In this document: piece by piece, positions 15,845 through 24,629 of the stretch
Layout of the letters: each line of letters opens with the position of its first letter
Numbering within the stretch: position 1 is the stretch's first letter
Origin: Xanthomonas sp. NCPPB 1128
GTDB lineage: Bacteria; Pseudomonadota; Gammaproteobacteria; Xanthomonadales; Xanthomonadaceae
Length of the DNA stretch: 64,000 nt
Direction: 5' to 3'
Assembly (NCBI RefSeq): GCF_001043115.1
Contig: NZ_LFME01000004.1
Span: 62,001 to 126,000, forward strand
The notes under the pieces: generated by a model
The model's database searches: none
What the model saw: only the letters and a program-made list of their open reading frames with translations
Told to the model about the DNA's origin: nothing
Translations under genes and position numbers: made by a program

Positions 15845-18637
15845 ATGCCCATCGTTCGTCGTCCATTTCCCTTGAGGCCCGTGCGCTTGGCACTGGCGTC
15901 GCTGACGACGCTGGTCGCGGCGTTGCCCGCAGCGGCGTCGGCGCAGGAACAGGCGGCGACGCCGCGTGATCTCGATGCGGTGCTGGTCACCGGCTCGCGC
16001 ATCGCCCGCTCACAGGTGGAAGGCCCGGCGCCGGTCACCGTGATCACCGCCGAGGACATCCGCAAGCAGGGCTTCGCCACGGTCTGGGAATCGCTGGGCA
16101 CGCTGACCCAGTTCAGCGGCAGCACCTTCAACGAGAGCGACCAGACCGGCAGTTCGCCTAACGGCCAGTACCTCAACCTGCGCGGGCTGGGGCCGGGTTA
16201 CCAGTTGATCCTGCTCAACGGCAAGCGCATGGCCGACTACCCGCAGCCCTATGGCGCCAACGGCACGGCGGTCAGCCTGGGCAGCATTCCGGCGGCGGCG
16301 GTGGAGCGCATCGAGGTGATGAGCGGCGGCGCCTCGGCCATCTACGGCTCCGACGCGGTCGCCGGCGTGGTCAACATCATCACCAAGCGCGATTTCCAGG
16401 GCGACAGCCTGCGCGTGCGCGCCGGCACCACCACCCGTGGCGGCGGCGATACCGGGCAACTGCAGTGGACCGGCGGGCGCCGCGGCGACGGCTGGAGCTT
16501 CACCTACGCCTTCGAGCGGCTGGACCGCGAACCCATCGTCGCCCGGCAGCGCGACTTCATGGATTCCTACGACGACCATCCGGCCAACAAGGCCGACCCC
16601 AGCTCGCCCAACGTGTCGATCTCCGGCGTGTACCTGCGCCGCGGCAACACCTATCTGTGGCCGCAGGCGGGCGCGCTGTCGACCTCGCCGCAGGCACTGG
16701 CAGCGGCCTGCGCCGCGACCAATCCGGCGTTCCGTCCCTACCGCACCAGCGACAGCCTGCCCGCGGCCAACCGCTGCGGCGCGTTCGACTACTACGCCGG
16801 GCGCTCGGTGCAGAACGGCTACGGCAAGACCTCGGCCTACCTGGCCGGCGATGCCGAGCTCGGCCACGACGTGGTCGCCTACGCGCAACTGCTGGCCAAC
16901 CGTTCCCAGGACAAGAGTTCCAGCCAGACCCACTACTACATCGGCGAGGGCGCGTTCACCGCCTACGATCCGGACCTGGGGCTGGTCACCGCGCAGCGCA
17001 TCTTCCTGCCCGACGAGGTCGGCGGCATCAAGACCATCGACTACGACGAACGCAGCTGGAACCTCAACGCCGGCGTGCGCGGCAAGGCCTTCGGTGGCCG
17101 CTTCGACTGGGATGCCAGCGTGTCGCTGTCGCGCTACGACATCACCACCCGGCGCCCGCGCTTCCTCACCAACGCGGTGCGCGATTACTACTTCGGGCCT
17201 GTGCTGGGCCATCGGCCGGATGGCACCGAGATCCGCCGCGTGCGCCCGGACCGGCTGTTCGCGCCCGGCAGCCCCGCGCTTTACCAGCAGCTCACCACCG
17301 AGGTGGTCAGCCGCGGCGAATCGGCCACCGACCAGGCCCAGTTCGTGGTCAGCGGCGACCTGTTCGCGGTGCCGGCCGGCATGGTGCAGATCGCCACCGT
17401 GCTGGAAGCGGCGCGGCAGACCTACGACCTGCAGCCCGACCCGCGCACCACCGTCGACTACACCGGCAGCGAGCGCATCTACAACCTCACCCAGACCCCC
17501 GGCGGCGGCCCGCGCAAGCGCTACGCCGCCGGCCTGGAACTGCGCGTGCCGATCGCCAGCCGGCTCAGCGCCACCCTGGCCGCGCGCTACGACGCCTACG
17601 ACGACATCACCGCGGTCGATGGCGCGGCGACCTGGCAGGCCGGACTGGAGTGGCGTCCGTTCGACACCCTGCTGCTGCGCGGCAGCCACGCCACCAGCTT
17701 CCGCGCGCCGGACCTGCTGTGGATCTACGCCGGCACCAGCGCCAACAACCCCACCGTGGTCGACGAATACCTGTGCCGCCGCGACGGCCTGGATCCGCTG
17801 TCGGCGGCCTGCGCGAGCGCGCACGAGTACCAGACCTTCTCCACCCAGGCGTCCAATCCGCTGCTGCGCGAGGAGACCGGCAAGTCGACCACGCTGGGCG
17901 CGGTGTGGGACGTGCTGCCGACGCTGTCGCTGAGCCTGGATTACTACCGCATTGAACTGAAGGGCCGGGTCGAGGCCATTTCCAGCGAAACCCTGCTGGA
18001 GAACAACGCCAACTGCCTGCTCGGCCGCGATCGCGCCGGCGCTGCCGTGGACACCGCCTCGGCGGCCTGCCGTTTCTACCTGGATGCGGTCACGCGCAGT
18101 CCCGGCACCGACCTGACCAGCGAAGGCCAGATCACCGCGTTCAAGACCTTCCCCATCAACCAGTCGCTGATGCGCACCGACGGCATCGATGCCAGCCTGC
18201 GCTACGACCTCGACCTCGGCGCCTGGGGCACGCTCGGCCTGCAGGGCGGCCTGACCCGGGTGCTGCGGATGGAGGTGGCGCAGTTCGCCGGCGCGCGCCC
18301 GGTGGACGTGATGAACGACGTCGACTACCTGGCGTTCCGCACGCGCAGCAACTGGCGCGCGAACTGGAGCCGCGGCGACTGGTCGGCCAGCGTGTACGGC
18401 TACCGCTACGGCTCGCGGCCCGACTACGCCGAGCGCGGCCGGGTGGCGCCCTACCTGGTGTGGAACGTCGATCTCTCCAAGCAGATCACCGACAAGGCCA
18501 CGCTTGGCCTGAGCGTGCTCAACGTGTTCGACGCGCTGCATCCGCGCGACGACACCTACACCACCTGGCCGTACTTCCCGCGGGTGTACAGCGCGATCGG
18601 CCGGCAGTGGTCCGTCAACTTCAACTACCGCTTCTGA
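15845..18637 (+). CDS. TonB-dependent outer-membrane receptor
   Basis: A 930-residue TonB-dependent transporter. The signal peptide ends at about AAASAQ. It is followed by a TonB-box-like stretch (LDAVLVTGSRI), the plug domain (VEGPAPVTVITAEDIRKQG ... IEVMSGGASAIYGSDAVAGVVNIITKR) and a C-terminal beta-barrel finishing in the aromatic signature VNFNYRF. Start ATG 15845 has AGGAG upstream; GTG 15839 and ATG 15824 are alternatives. It is flanked by murein peptidase/epimerase genes on one side and a lipoprotein amidase on the other, so a muropeptide or murein-sugar substrate is plausible. The sequence itself does not identify the ligand. Confidence 0.93.
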   Translation: MPIVRRPFPLRPVRLALASLTTLVAALPAAASAQEQAATPRDLDAVLVTGSRIARSQVEGPAPVTVITAEDIRKQGFATVWESLGTLTQFSGSTFNESDQTGSSPNGQYLNLRGLGPGYQLILLNGKRMADYPQPYGANGTAVSLGSIPAAAVERIEVMSGGASAIYGSDAVAGVVNIITKRDFQGDSLRVRAGTTTRGGGDTGQLQWTGGRRGDGWSFTYAFERLDREPIVARQRDFMDSYDDHPANKADPSSPNVSISGVYLRRGNTYLWPQAGALSTSPQALAAACAATNPAFRPYRTSDSLPAANRCGAFDYYAGRSVQNGYGKTSAYLAGDAELGHDVVAYAQLLANRSQDKSSSQTHYYIGEGAFTAYDPDLGLVTAQRIFLPDEVGGIKTIDYDERSWNLNAGVRGKAFGGRFDWDASVSLSRYDITTRRPRFLTNAVRDYYFGPVLGHRPDGTEIRRVRPDRLFAPGSPALYQQLTTEVVSRGESATDQAQFVVSGDLFAVPAGMVQIATVLEAARQTYDLQPDPRTTVDYTGSERIYNLTQTPGGGPRKRYAAGLELRVPIASRLSATLAARYDAYDDITAVDGAATWQAGLEWRPFDTLLLRGSHATSFRAPDLLWIYAGTSANNPTVVDEYLCRRDGLDPLSAACASAHEYQTFSTQASNPLLREETGKSTTLGAVWDVLPTLSLSLDYYRIELKGRVEAISSETLLENNANCLLGRDRAGAAVDTASAACRFYLDAVTRSPGTDLTSEGQITAFKTFPINQSLMRTDGIDASLRYDLDLGAWGTLGLQGGLTRVLRMEVAQFAGARPVDVMNDVDYLAFRTRSNWRANWSRGDWSASVYGYRYGSRPDYAERGRVAPYLVWNVDLSKQITDKATLGLSVLNVFDALHPRDDTYTTWPYFPRVYSAIGRQWSVNFNYRF

Positions 18638-18722
18638 GCGCGCGCATGGCCGTCGATGCGCGCCTGCACGCCGCCGCCGCGCCGATTGCGTACGCTTGTG
18701 CGTCCCCGACCAGGAAGTGTCC

Positions 18723-19523
18723 ATGACCCGCGTGCCCGTGCAGTCCCTGTCCGCCGTGCGCCGGCTGCTGCTGCTGGGCACACTCGCGCTGCTCGGGGCC
18801 TGCGCGCACGCGCCGCAGCGCAATCCGCTGGCCACCTGGGTGCCGTCGCCGAACTACGACACGCGCCGGCCGATCCTGATCGTCATCCACTACACCGACC
18901 AGCACTCGGTGCAGCAGAGCCTGGACACGCTGCGCTCGCACAACAGCAAGGGCAAGGTCAGTGCGCACTACCTGATCGGCCGCGACGGCACGCGCTATCA
19001 ACTGGTCGCCGACCAGGACCGCGCCTGGCATGGCGGCGCCGGGCGCTGGGGCAGCATTACCGACATCAACTCCGCCTCGATCGGCATCGAGCTCGACAAC
19101 GACGGCAAGACCCCGTTCGCGCCGGAACAGATCGCCAGCCTGCTGGTCCTGCTCGAGGATCTGTGCACGCGGCTGCGCATCCCGCGCACCCAGGTGGTCG
19201 GGCACGAGGACTTCGCGCCCTCGCGCAAGGTCGATCCGGGCCCGCTGTTCCCGTGGAAGCGACTGGCCGAGGCCGGCTTCGGCCGCTGGCCGGCCACCGA
19301 CACGCCGCCGGCGCCGCCCGGCTTCGATCCGTGGCAGGCACTGGCGCTGATCGGCTATCCGGTCGACGACCGCGCCGCGACCCTGCGCGCCTTCCACCAC
19401 CACTACCGCGGCAACGACGCCACCGCCTTCGACGCCGAAGACCTGCGCATCCTGTACGCGCTGACCCAGCCGCTGCTGGCGCGGCCGCAGCCGGTCCCGG
19501 CGATGGAGCCGGACGCGCCCTGA
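18723..19523 (+). CDS. amiD: N-acetylmuramoyl-L-alanine amidase lipoprotein (AmiD-like)
   Basis: A 266-residue amidase_2 family zinc enzyme that cuts the MurNAc-L-Ala bond. The lipobox LGAC at the end of LLLLGTLALLGAC marks it as a lipoprotein. Zinc ligands are expected in IVIHYTD, in GHEDFAPSRKVDPGP (His and Asp) and near AWHGGAGRW. A C-terminal helical peptidoglycan-binding-like segment (FDPWQALALIGYP) is usual in AmiD. It lies 85 bases after the TonB receptor on the same strand. It could generate free stem peptides for the neighbouring NlpC/P60 and epimerase pathway. Confidence 0.93.
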   Translation: MTRVPVQSLSAVRRLLLLGTLALLGACAHAPQRNPLATWVPSPNYDTRRPILIVIHYTDQHSVQQSLDTLRSHNSKGKVSAHYLIGRDGTRYQLVADQDRAWHGGAGRWGSITDINSASIGIELDNDGKTPFAPEQIASLLVLLEDLCTRLRIPRTQVVGHEDFAPSRKVDPGPLFPWKRLAEAGFGRWPATDTPPAPPGFDPWQALALIGYPVDDRAATLRAFHHHYRGNDATAFDAEDLRILYALTQPLLARPQPVPAMEPDAP

Positions 19524-19636
19524 GCCGGGGCGCTGCGGCGTCGGCGCCGGTCCCGACGGCGTGCACGCCTGTCACTTGGCGTCGCCGCGGTTCTTGGTAG
19601 CATCGCGCGCCAACGGACTCCAAAGGACGCAGTGCG

Positions 19637-20560
19637 ATGAGGCGAGGAACCACGGCCCTGTGGGCGGCAACCTTCCTGCTGTTGGGCGGGTGCAAGGACA
19701 AGGCAGCCGATGCGCCGGCCGCGGCGCAGACCCCGGCAACGGCCAGCGCGCCCGCAGCGCCCGCCGACACCAGCGCCGCGGCACAGCCGGCCGCCGCCGA
19801 GGTGCCGGCGCCGGGCCAGGTGCTGGCCGACATCTACGGCGCCAAGGGCGACGGCTCGGCGTCCTACGCCATCGACAACGGCGCGGTGGCCAGCTTCTGG
19901 TACGGCGACCGCTTCGATCTTGGCGGCAAGCAGTACTACACCGGTTTCGCCAATGCCACCGGCGGCAAGTACGACAAGCCTGCAGACAAGGCCGAGGAGC
20001 AGGACCTGCCAGACCCGGCGGCCACCGTCAGCATCAGCCAGGCCACCTACGTGCTCGACAGCGCCGGCGGCAAGCCGACCTGGACCCTGTTCCACGCGCA
20101 GCGCTGGGCCGGCGACTTCGGTGCCGACGGCAAGGCCGACACCCTGGACGAACAGCGCAAGCCGCAGAGCATCGAGACCAAGGACGGCCACCTGCTGCTG
20201 GCGCTGCCGACCACCCGCTTCGCCGACGGCATCACCAGTGCCGGCTTCGCGGTGTTCACCTTCGACCCCAACAAGAACGACCTGGGCGACTACAAGGGCT
20301 GGGTGTATCTGGGCACGGTCGCCGCCGGCGAGGACAACAGCGCCGCCTGCGACGACCAGGGCACCATGAAGTGCGCCACCAGCACCGGCACGCTGAGCTT
20401 CGTGGCGCCGACCAGCGGCAGCGTGCCGTCGTTGCGGGTGGCCCTGCAGGGCACTGCGGTGGAGGGGCCGGGCAAGGTCCGCACGCTGGGCCCGGCCGAC
20501 GCCGTCACCTACACCTACGATCCTGCCAAACAGCAGTACACCCCGCCGCTGGACCGCTGA
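19637..20560 (+). CDS. Candidate X-T4SS immunity lipoprotein (X-Tfi-like), unknown family
   Basis: A 307-residue lipoprotein: signal and lipobox LLLGGC, then a low-complexity Ala/Pro linker to about residue 58, then a folded domain of about 250 residues (QVLADIYGAKGDGSASYAIDNG ... DAVTYTYDP). I do not recognise a characterised family. The next gene encodes a paralogue of the folded domain (roughly half the residues identical by eye), and a peptidoglycan-hydrolase X-T4SS effector follows. Immunity proteins of such effectors in Xanthomonas are typically periplasmic lipoproteins encoded beside the effector. That role is therefore inferred from location, lipid anchor and context, not from homology. 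Confidence 0.75.
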   Translation: MRRGTTALWAATFLLLGGCKDKAADAPAAAQTPATASAPAAPADTSAAAQPAAAEVPAPGQVLADIYGAKGDGSASYAIDNGAVASFWYGDRFDLGGKQYYTGFANATGGKYDKPADKAEEQDLPDPAATVSISQATYVLDSAGGKPTWTLFHAQRWAGDFGADGKADTLDEQRKPQSIETKDGHLLLALPTTRFADGITSAGFAVFTFDPNKNDLGDYKGWVYLGTVAAGEDNSAACDDQGTMKCATSTGTLSFVAPTSGSVPSLRVALQGTAVEGPGKVRTLGPADAVTYTYDPAKQQYTPPLDR

Positions 20561-20938
20561 ACGGGCGGCGCGGGGACCTGGCGCGGCGTGCGCAGGAGCG
20601 GTGGTTTCGGGCCTGGAACCTGGTTTAAGATGCGCCCCACGGGGCCTGATGATCAGGCGAGTCATTCGCGAGCGGCATGGGATGCTGCACTCGCCCGAAA
20701 TGCCGGTGTGGATTGCCGGCGTGCGGTTCGCCATGCGCGACCGCCATCACCGCCCCTGCTCGGGGCCGCAGTGCACGTCACCGTCGTTCCGTCCGAAATG
20801 CGCCTGCCGGCAGCATCGTCCGTGCCGGGGCTTTGCGTCCGTGCCGTGCGTCTGCGCATGGCGCACGCGGCGGCAGGGCGTGGCGGGCGGTGCGGATGGG
20901 TTCCTCGGCTTCTTCACCGAATACAGGATGTTCTGGAC
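20561..20938. other. Intergenic gap between the two paralogous genes
   Basis: A gap of 378 bases. Frames are open across it because of the high GC, but none gives a signal peptide or a recognisable protein. An AGGA at 20925-20928 serves the next gene. I see no repeat or RNA gene. Confidence 0.4.
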
Positions 20939-21721
20939 ATGTCGAACGACAACAAGCGCGCCGCTCCCGAAGTGCCACCCGATGCGGGCAGCGTGCTGTA
21001 TCTGATCTACGGCTGGGACGGCGATGGCGCCGTGTCCTACGAGATCGACAACGGGGCCGTGGTGAACTTCTGGGGCGGCCAGCATTTCGAACTGGACGGC
21101 CAGCGGTACTACACCGGTTTCAGCTACGCCACGCCGGGCCGGTACGGCATCGACGATGCGGAAACCTTCCCCAATCCGGGCGAGGGCGTCTCGCTCGGCG
21201 CCGCCACCTTCCAGCTGACCACCCCGGGCGGCGAGCGGCCCTGGATGGTGCTGCATGCGCAGCGCTACGTCGGCAGCTTCGGCGCCTATGCGCGTGCCGA
21301 TGCGTTCGACACCACGCGCGCGCCGCAGCAGCATGCGCTGAGCGACGGCCGGTTGCTGCTGGCCGTGCCCACCACCCGCTTCGGCAACGGCATCACCGAG
21401 GCCGGCTTCGCGCTGTTCGTGTTCGACCCGAACCGGCACGATCTCGGCGATTACCGCAGCTGGGTCTATTGCGGCACGGTGGCGGCCGGCGAGGACAACG
21501 AGGCGGTCAGCGACCCCGATGGCGTGGTGCCGCACGTGTCCAGCACCGGCACCCTGGAATTCCAGGCGGTGCCCGGCCAGCCCATGCCGGCGCTGCGGGT
21601 GGCGCTGCACGGCACCGCGATCGCCGGTCCCGGACGCGCGCGCCTGCTCGATGGCAGCGACGTCCTGCAGTACGCCTACGACCCGGACAGCGGCCAGTAC
21701 CAGCCGGCGCCCGACGCATGA
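20939..21721 (+). CDS. Cytoplasmic-type paralogue of the preceding lipoprotein
   Basis: A 260-residue protein aligned along almost its whole length with the folded domain of the upstream lipoprotein; shared blocks include YEIDNGAV, YYTGF, LHAQR, LLLAVPTTRF, FDPN..DLGDY and GTVAAGEDN. It lacks any signal peptide or lipobox: the start ATG 20939 leads straight into MSNDNKRAAPEVPPDAG, and sequence upstream in frame gives no signal either. Tandem duplication followed by loss of the export signal is the simplest history. It could be a degenerate immunity copy, or an intracellular antidote for the producer's own effector before secretion. Function unknown. Confidence 0.72.
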   Translation: MSNDNKRAAPEVPPDAGSVLYLIYGWDGDGAVSYEIDNGAVVNFWGGQHFELDGQRYYTGFSYATPGRYGIDDAETFPNPGEGVSLGAATFQLTTPGGERPWMVLHAQRYVGSFGAYARADAFDTTRAPQQHALSDGRLLLAVPTTRFGNGITEAGFALFVFDPNRHDLGDYRSWVYCGTVAAGEDNEAVSDPDGVVPHVSSTGTLEFQAVPGQPMPALRVALHGTAIAGPGRARLLDGSDVLQYAYDPDSGQYQPAPDA

Positions 21722-21877
21722 CCCCAGCGGCGCGCGGCGGCGCGCCGGTGGACGCAGCACCCGATGTTCCGCAGTACGCAATCGTTCTGTTGACCGCGCA
21801 CTAACAAGCTCATGGACGAGCTCGGTTGACCCAGGCGGCCGCGATGGCCGTACCTCAACCTCAAGGAGTTACACGAG

Positions 21878-23785
21878 ATGGCACGCGATTACACCAAGGC
21901 AGAGAATCTCGACATCATCGAGCGGGAAGCCAGGCAGCGGCAGATTCCGGTCGACGATTTCATGCGCTTCGCCTACATCGAAACCGGCGGCCGCTTCGAC
22001 GAACAGGCCAGCCGCGGTCCCAACAGCGCCAAGGGCCTGTTCCAGTTCACCCCCGGCGCCGCCAGCGCCTACGGCATCCGCGGCCGCGAACTCGACGCGG
22101 TGGCCAACACCGATGCCGCCGCGCGCATGTACCAGGACAACCGCAACAGCTTGACCCGCCAGCACGAGCGCGACGGCCGCGCCTACCTGTCCGGCAACGC
22201 GCAGCCCGACGGCCTGGACATGTACATGGCGCACCAGCAGGGCGCCGGCGGCTACCGCTCGATCCAGGCCGCGATCGCCACCGGCCACTTCGAGCTCAAG
22301 GGCACCCGCGCCAACATCCTCAACAACGTTCCCGGCGAAAAGGATGCGCAGGGCGCCCGCCAGTTCCAGGCCTACACCGGCACCTCGCTGGCCGACTTCA
22401 AGAAGCTGTCCGACCAGGACATGGCCAAGGCCTTCGTGAAGTACTGGGACGCCAAGTACGACCACATCGCGATTCCGGAAAAGGGCATCAAGCCGCTTGC
22501 CGAGGGCCAGGCCGCGCCGGCGCCCGCGCGCACGCCGGCGCACGCCGGCGGCAAGCAGGGCGGCCATGACGGCATCGCGCTCAGCGCCGCCTACGACCTG
22601 GGCGTCAAGCACGACGACGTGCAGTACGCGATCAACGTCAAGAGCAGCAAGTACTACCACCCCGGGGTGGACGGCAAGCACCTGTCGCAGGGCTACATCG
22701 ACTGTTCCGGCTGGGTGACCGAGCTGCAGAACGCGACGATGAACGAGATCAACCGCAAGGCCGGCCGGGACGTGTTCACCCAGAAGGACATGCTGGTGCA
22801 GGGCATGACCGGCTCCGGCGAGATCGTCAAGAAGGCTTACGACAGCTCCGGCGTGCTGCTGGAGGGCAAGGACGTGTTCAAGCCCGGCGCGCTGAAGGAA
22901 GGCATGGTCATTGGCGTGGACTCGGGCAAGACCGCGCACGAGCACTGGAAGGGCATCGACCACATCATGATGGTCGTGCGCGATCCCAAGAGCGGCGAGC
23001 TGCTGGTCAGCCAGTCCACCGGCAGCAAGGGCGTCAACACCATGCCGCTGGACGACTACCTGGCCACGCATCAGAACGCCAAGCTGTTCGCCTCCGATCC
23101 GCTGGCCAAGGGCCGCGACCTGCTGCAGGACCGCCAGCAGACCCAGGCGCAGAGCCAGGGCACGCAGGAGCCGCGCACGGCGCTGAAGCCGGGCGAGCAG
23201 GGCGCCGACGTCAAGGCGATGCAGCAGCGGCTGATCGAACTGGGCATCAAGGACGACCAGGGCAAGCTGCTCAGCGGCACCGGCTACTACGGCGATCGCA
23301 CCAAGGAAGTGGTCGCCAACCTGCAGCGCGAGAAGGGCCTGGCGCCGACCGGCATCGCCGACAAGGCCACCCTGGAGGCGATCGCCAAGCAGCCCGCGCC
23401 GGCCAAGGCGGAGGCTTCGGCGCTGACCGACAACCCGCTGTACAAGCAGGCCATGGACCATCTGCAGAAGCAGGGACCCAACGGTGGCTTCAAGAGCGCC
23501 GAAGAAATGCAGCGCGCCGCCGGCCAAGTGGCGTTCGAGGCCAAGGTGAGCGGGATGAACCGCATCGACGACCTGGTGCTCAGCGGCGACCGCCGCGGCC
23601 TGATCGCCGTGCAGCGCAATCCCGACAATCCGCACGACGTCAATCGCGCCTACGTGGACAAGCAGCAGGCCGCGGCGGTGCCGCTGGAGCGCAGCCAGCA
23701 GCAACTGGCCGCCGAAACCCAGCGGCAGGCGCAGGAACAGCAGCAGCCGGATCCGCAGCGCGAGAAGACCCAGGCGCCGCGCTGA
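21878..23785 (+). CDS. X-T4SS antibacterial effector: transglycosylase + NlpC/CHAP-like + PG-binding + XVIPCD
   Basis: A 635-residue protein with no signal peptide and a good AAGGAG ribosome site. Residues 1-160 resemble a lytic transglycosylase, with likely catalytic Glu35 in YIETGGRF followed by SAKGLFQFTPGAASAYGI. Residues about 230-400 form a papain-like NlpC/CHAP domain with Cys276 (YIDCSGW) and His362 (GIDHIMMVV). A PG_binding_1 domain follows at about 435-505 (LKPGEQGADVKAMQQRLIELG). From about 516 to the end lies an XVIPCD, with its conserved FEAKVSGMNRIDDLV and RGLIAVQRNP blocks and Gln-rich tail, which directs proteins to the VirD4 coupling protein of the Xanthomonas type IV secretion system. 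It should degrade both glycan and peptide in the periplasm of rival bacteria. Confidence 0.9.
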   Translation: MARDYTKAENLDIIEREARQRQIPVDDFMRFAYIETGGRFDEQASRGPNSAKGLFQFTPGAASAYGIRGRELDAVANTDAAARMYQDNRNSLTRQHERDGRAYLSGNAQPDGLDMYMAHQQGAGGYRSIQAAIATGHFELKGTRANILNNVPGEKDAQGARQFQAYTGTSLADFKKLSDQDMAKAFVKYWDAKYDHIAIPEKGIKPLAEGQAAPAPARTPAHAGGKQGGHDGIALSAAYDLGVKHDDVQYAINVKSSKYYHPGVDGKHLSQGYIDCSGWVTELQNATMNEINRKAGRDVFTQKDMLVQGMTGSGEIVKKAYDSSGVLLEGKDVFKPGALKEGMVIGVDSGKTAHEHWKGIDHIMMVVRDPKSGELLVSQSTGSKGVNTMPLDDYLATHQNAKLFASDPLAKGRDLLQDRQQTQAQSQGTQEPRTALKPGEQGADVKAMQQRLIELGIKDDQGKLLSGTGYYGDRTKEVVANLQREKGLAPTGIADKATLEAIAKQPAPAKAEASALTDNPLYKQAMDHLQKQGPNGGFKSAEEMQRAAGQVAFEAKVSGMNRIDDLVLSGDRRGLIAVQRNPDNPHDVNRAYVDKQQAAAVPLERSQQQLAAETQRQAQEQQQPDPQREKTQAPR

Positions 23786-24007
23786 TCGGCCTGGCGGCAA
23801 CGGCTGCCGTCGCGCGTTGCGCGGCGGTGGTCGTGCATGGAGATGTCGATCGCTGCGGAAGACCGCCGTGCATGCGCCGACGCGACATTGCCCAACGCCG
23901 GCCAAACGCCATTACCCTCCATCGCCTTGCGCGATGGACAGCGCGCGCAACGATCGATTAGAACCTCGCCTTTCCGCTCGCGCAAACGACAAGGACGCAA
24001 TCCGACC

Positions 24008-24562
24008 ATGGCCATCGCCAAGGCTTTCCAACGCTCTTCCCTGCTGCTGTTGTGCGTGGCCACCGCCGCCTGCAGTGCGCCGTCCTCCACGCCCAGCCAG
24101 GCGCAGGCGCCGGCCGCTCCGGCGGCGGACACTGCGACCGCAGCATCCCCTGCCGTCGCGCACGATGCCGGCACCCAGGCCGATGCGGGCACGGCCACGC
24201 CGGCCGCCGCGCCGGCGGCGGCGCCCACCCCTTCCACCGCTTCAGGAGATTCCCCCGTGCTGCGACCGTCCTACGACACCTGCATCACCGCCGCCGGCGG
24301 CGCGACCCCGGCGATGCTGGAGTGCATTTCCGACGAACACGCCTACCAGGACCAGCGTCTCAACACCGCCTACAAGGCGGCGATGGCCAAGCTCGGCGAA
24401 GCCGAACAGCACGCACTGCGCGAACGGCAGCGCAAGTGGATCGCCGAACGCGACGAAAAGTGCGTCGCCGATCCGGATGGCGGCCAGGCCGAGCGCGTGG
24501 ATGCGGCCGAATGCCGGCTGGAAATGACCGCGCACCGCGCCGACGAACTCGAAGCGCACTGA
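24008..24562 (+). CDS. LprI/DUF1311-type lysozyme-inhibitor lipoprotein, candidate immunity protein
   Basis: A 184-residue exported protein with a lipobox-like VATAAC, a long Ala/Pro/Thr linker, and a C-terminal domain of about 105 residues (SYDTCITAAGG ... LECISDEHAYQDQRLNTAYKAAM ... LRERQRKWIAERDEKC) with the Cys pattern and RQRKWI motif of the LprI/DUF1311 family. Members of that family inhibit lysozymes. It lies 67 bases upstream of a lysozyme-like X-T4SS effector on the same strand, so it is the natural candidate for its immunity protein. ATG 24008 is chosen because it leads directly into the signal peptide and has AAGGA upstream; longer in-frame starts do not. Confidence 0.85.
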   Translation: MAIAKAFQRSSLLLLCVATAACSAPSSTPSQAQAPAAPAADTATAASPAVAHDAGTQADAGTATPAAAPAAAPTPSTASGDSPVLRPSYDTCITAAGGATPAMLECISDEHAYQDQRLNTAYKAAMAKLGEAEQHALRERQRKWIAERDEKCVADPDGGQAERVDAAECRLEMTAHRADELEAH

Positions 24563-24629
24563 TTTCACCCCTGTATCGAACCCGACGCGCGGCGCCTTCC
24601 TCGCCGCGCGTCCAGACAAGGAGATCGCA

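Noticed and set aside
16010-18835. Long minus-strand open frame opposite the TonB receptor
   Set aside because: A GC-rich shadow frame dominated by Arg, His, Ala and Gly without motifs; the plus strand encodes a complete receptor.
20588-20938. N-terminal extension of the second immunity-like paralogue
   Set aside because: The extension has no signal peptide and no similarity to the first paralogue; ATG 20939 with AGGA fits the start of the shared domain region.
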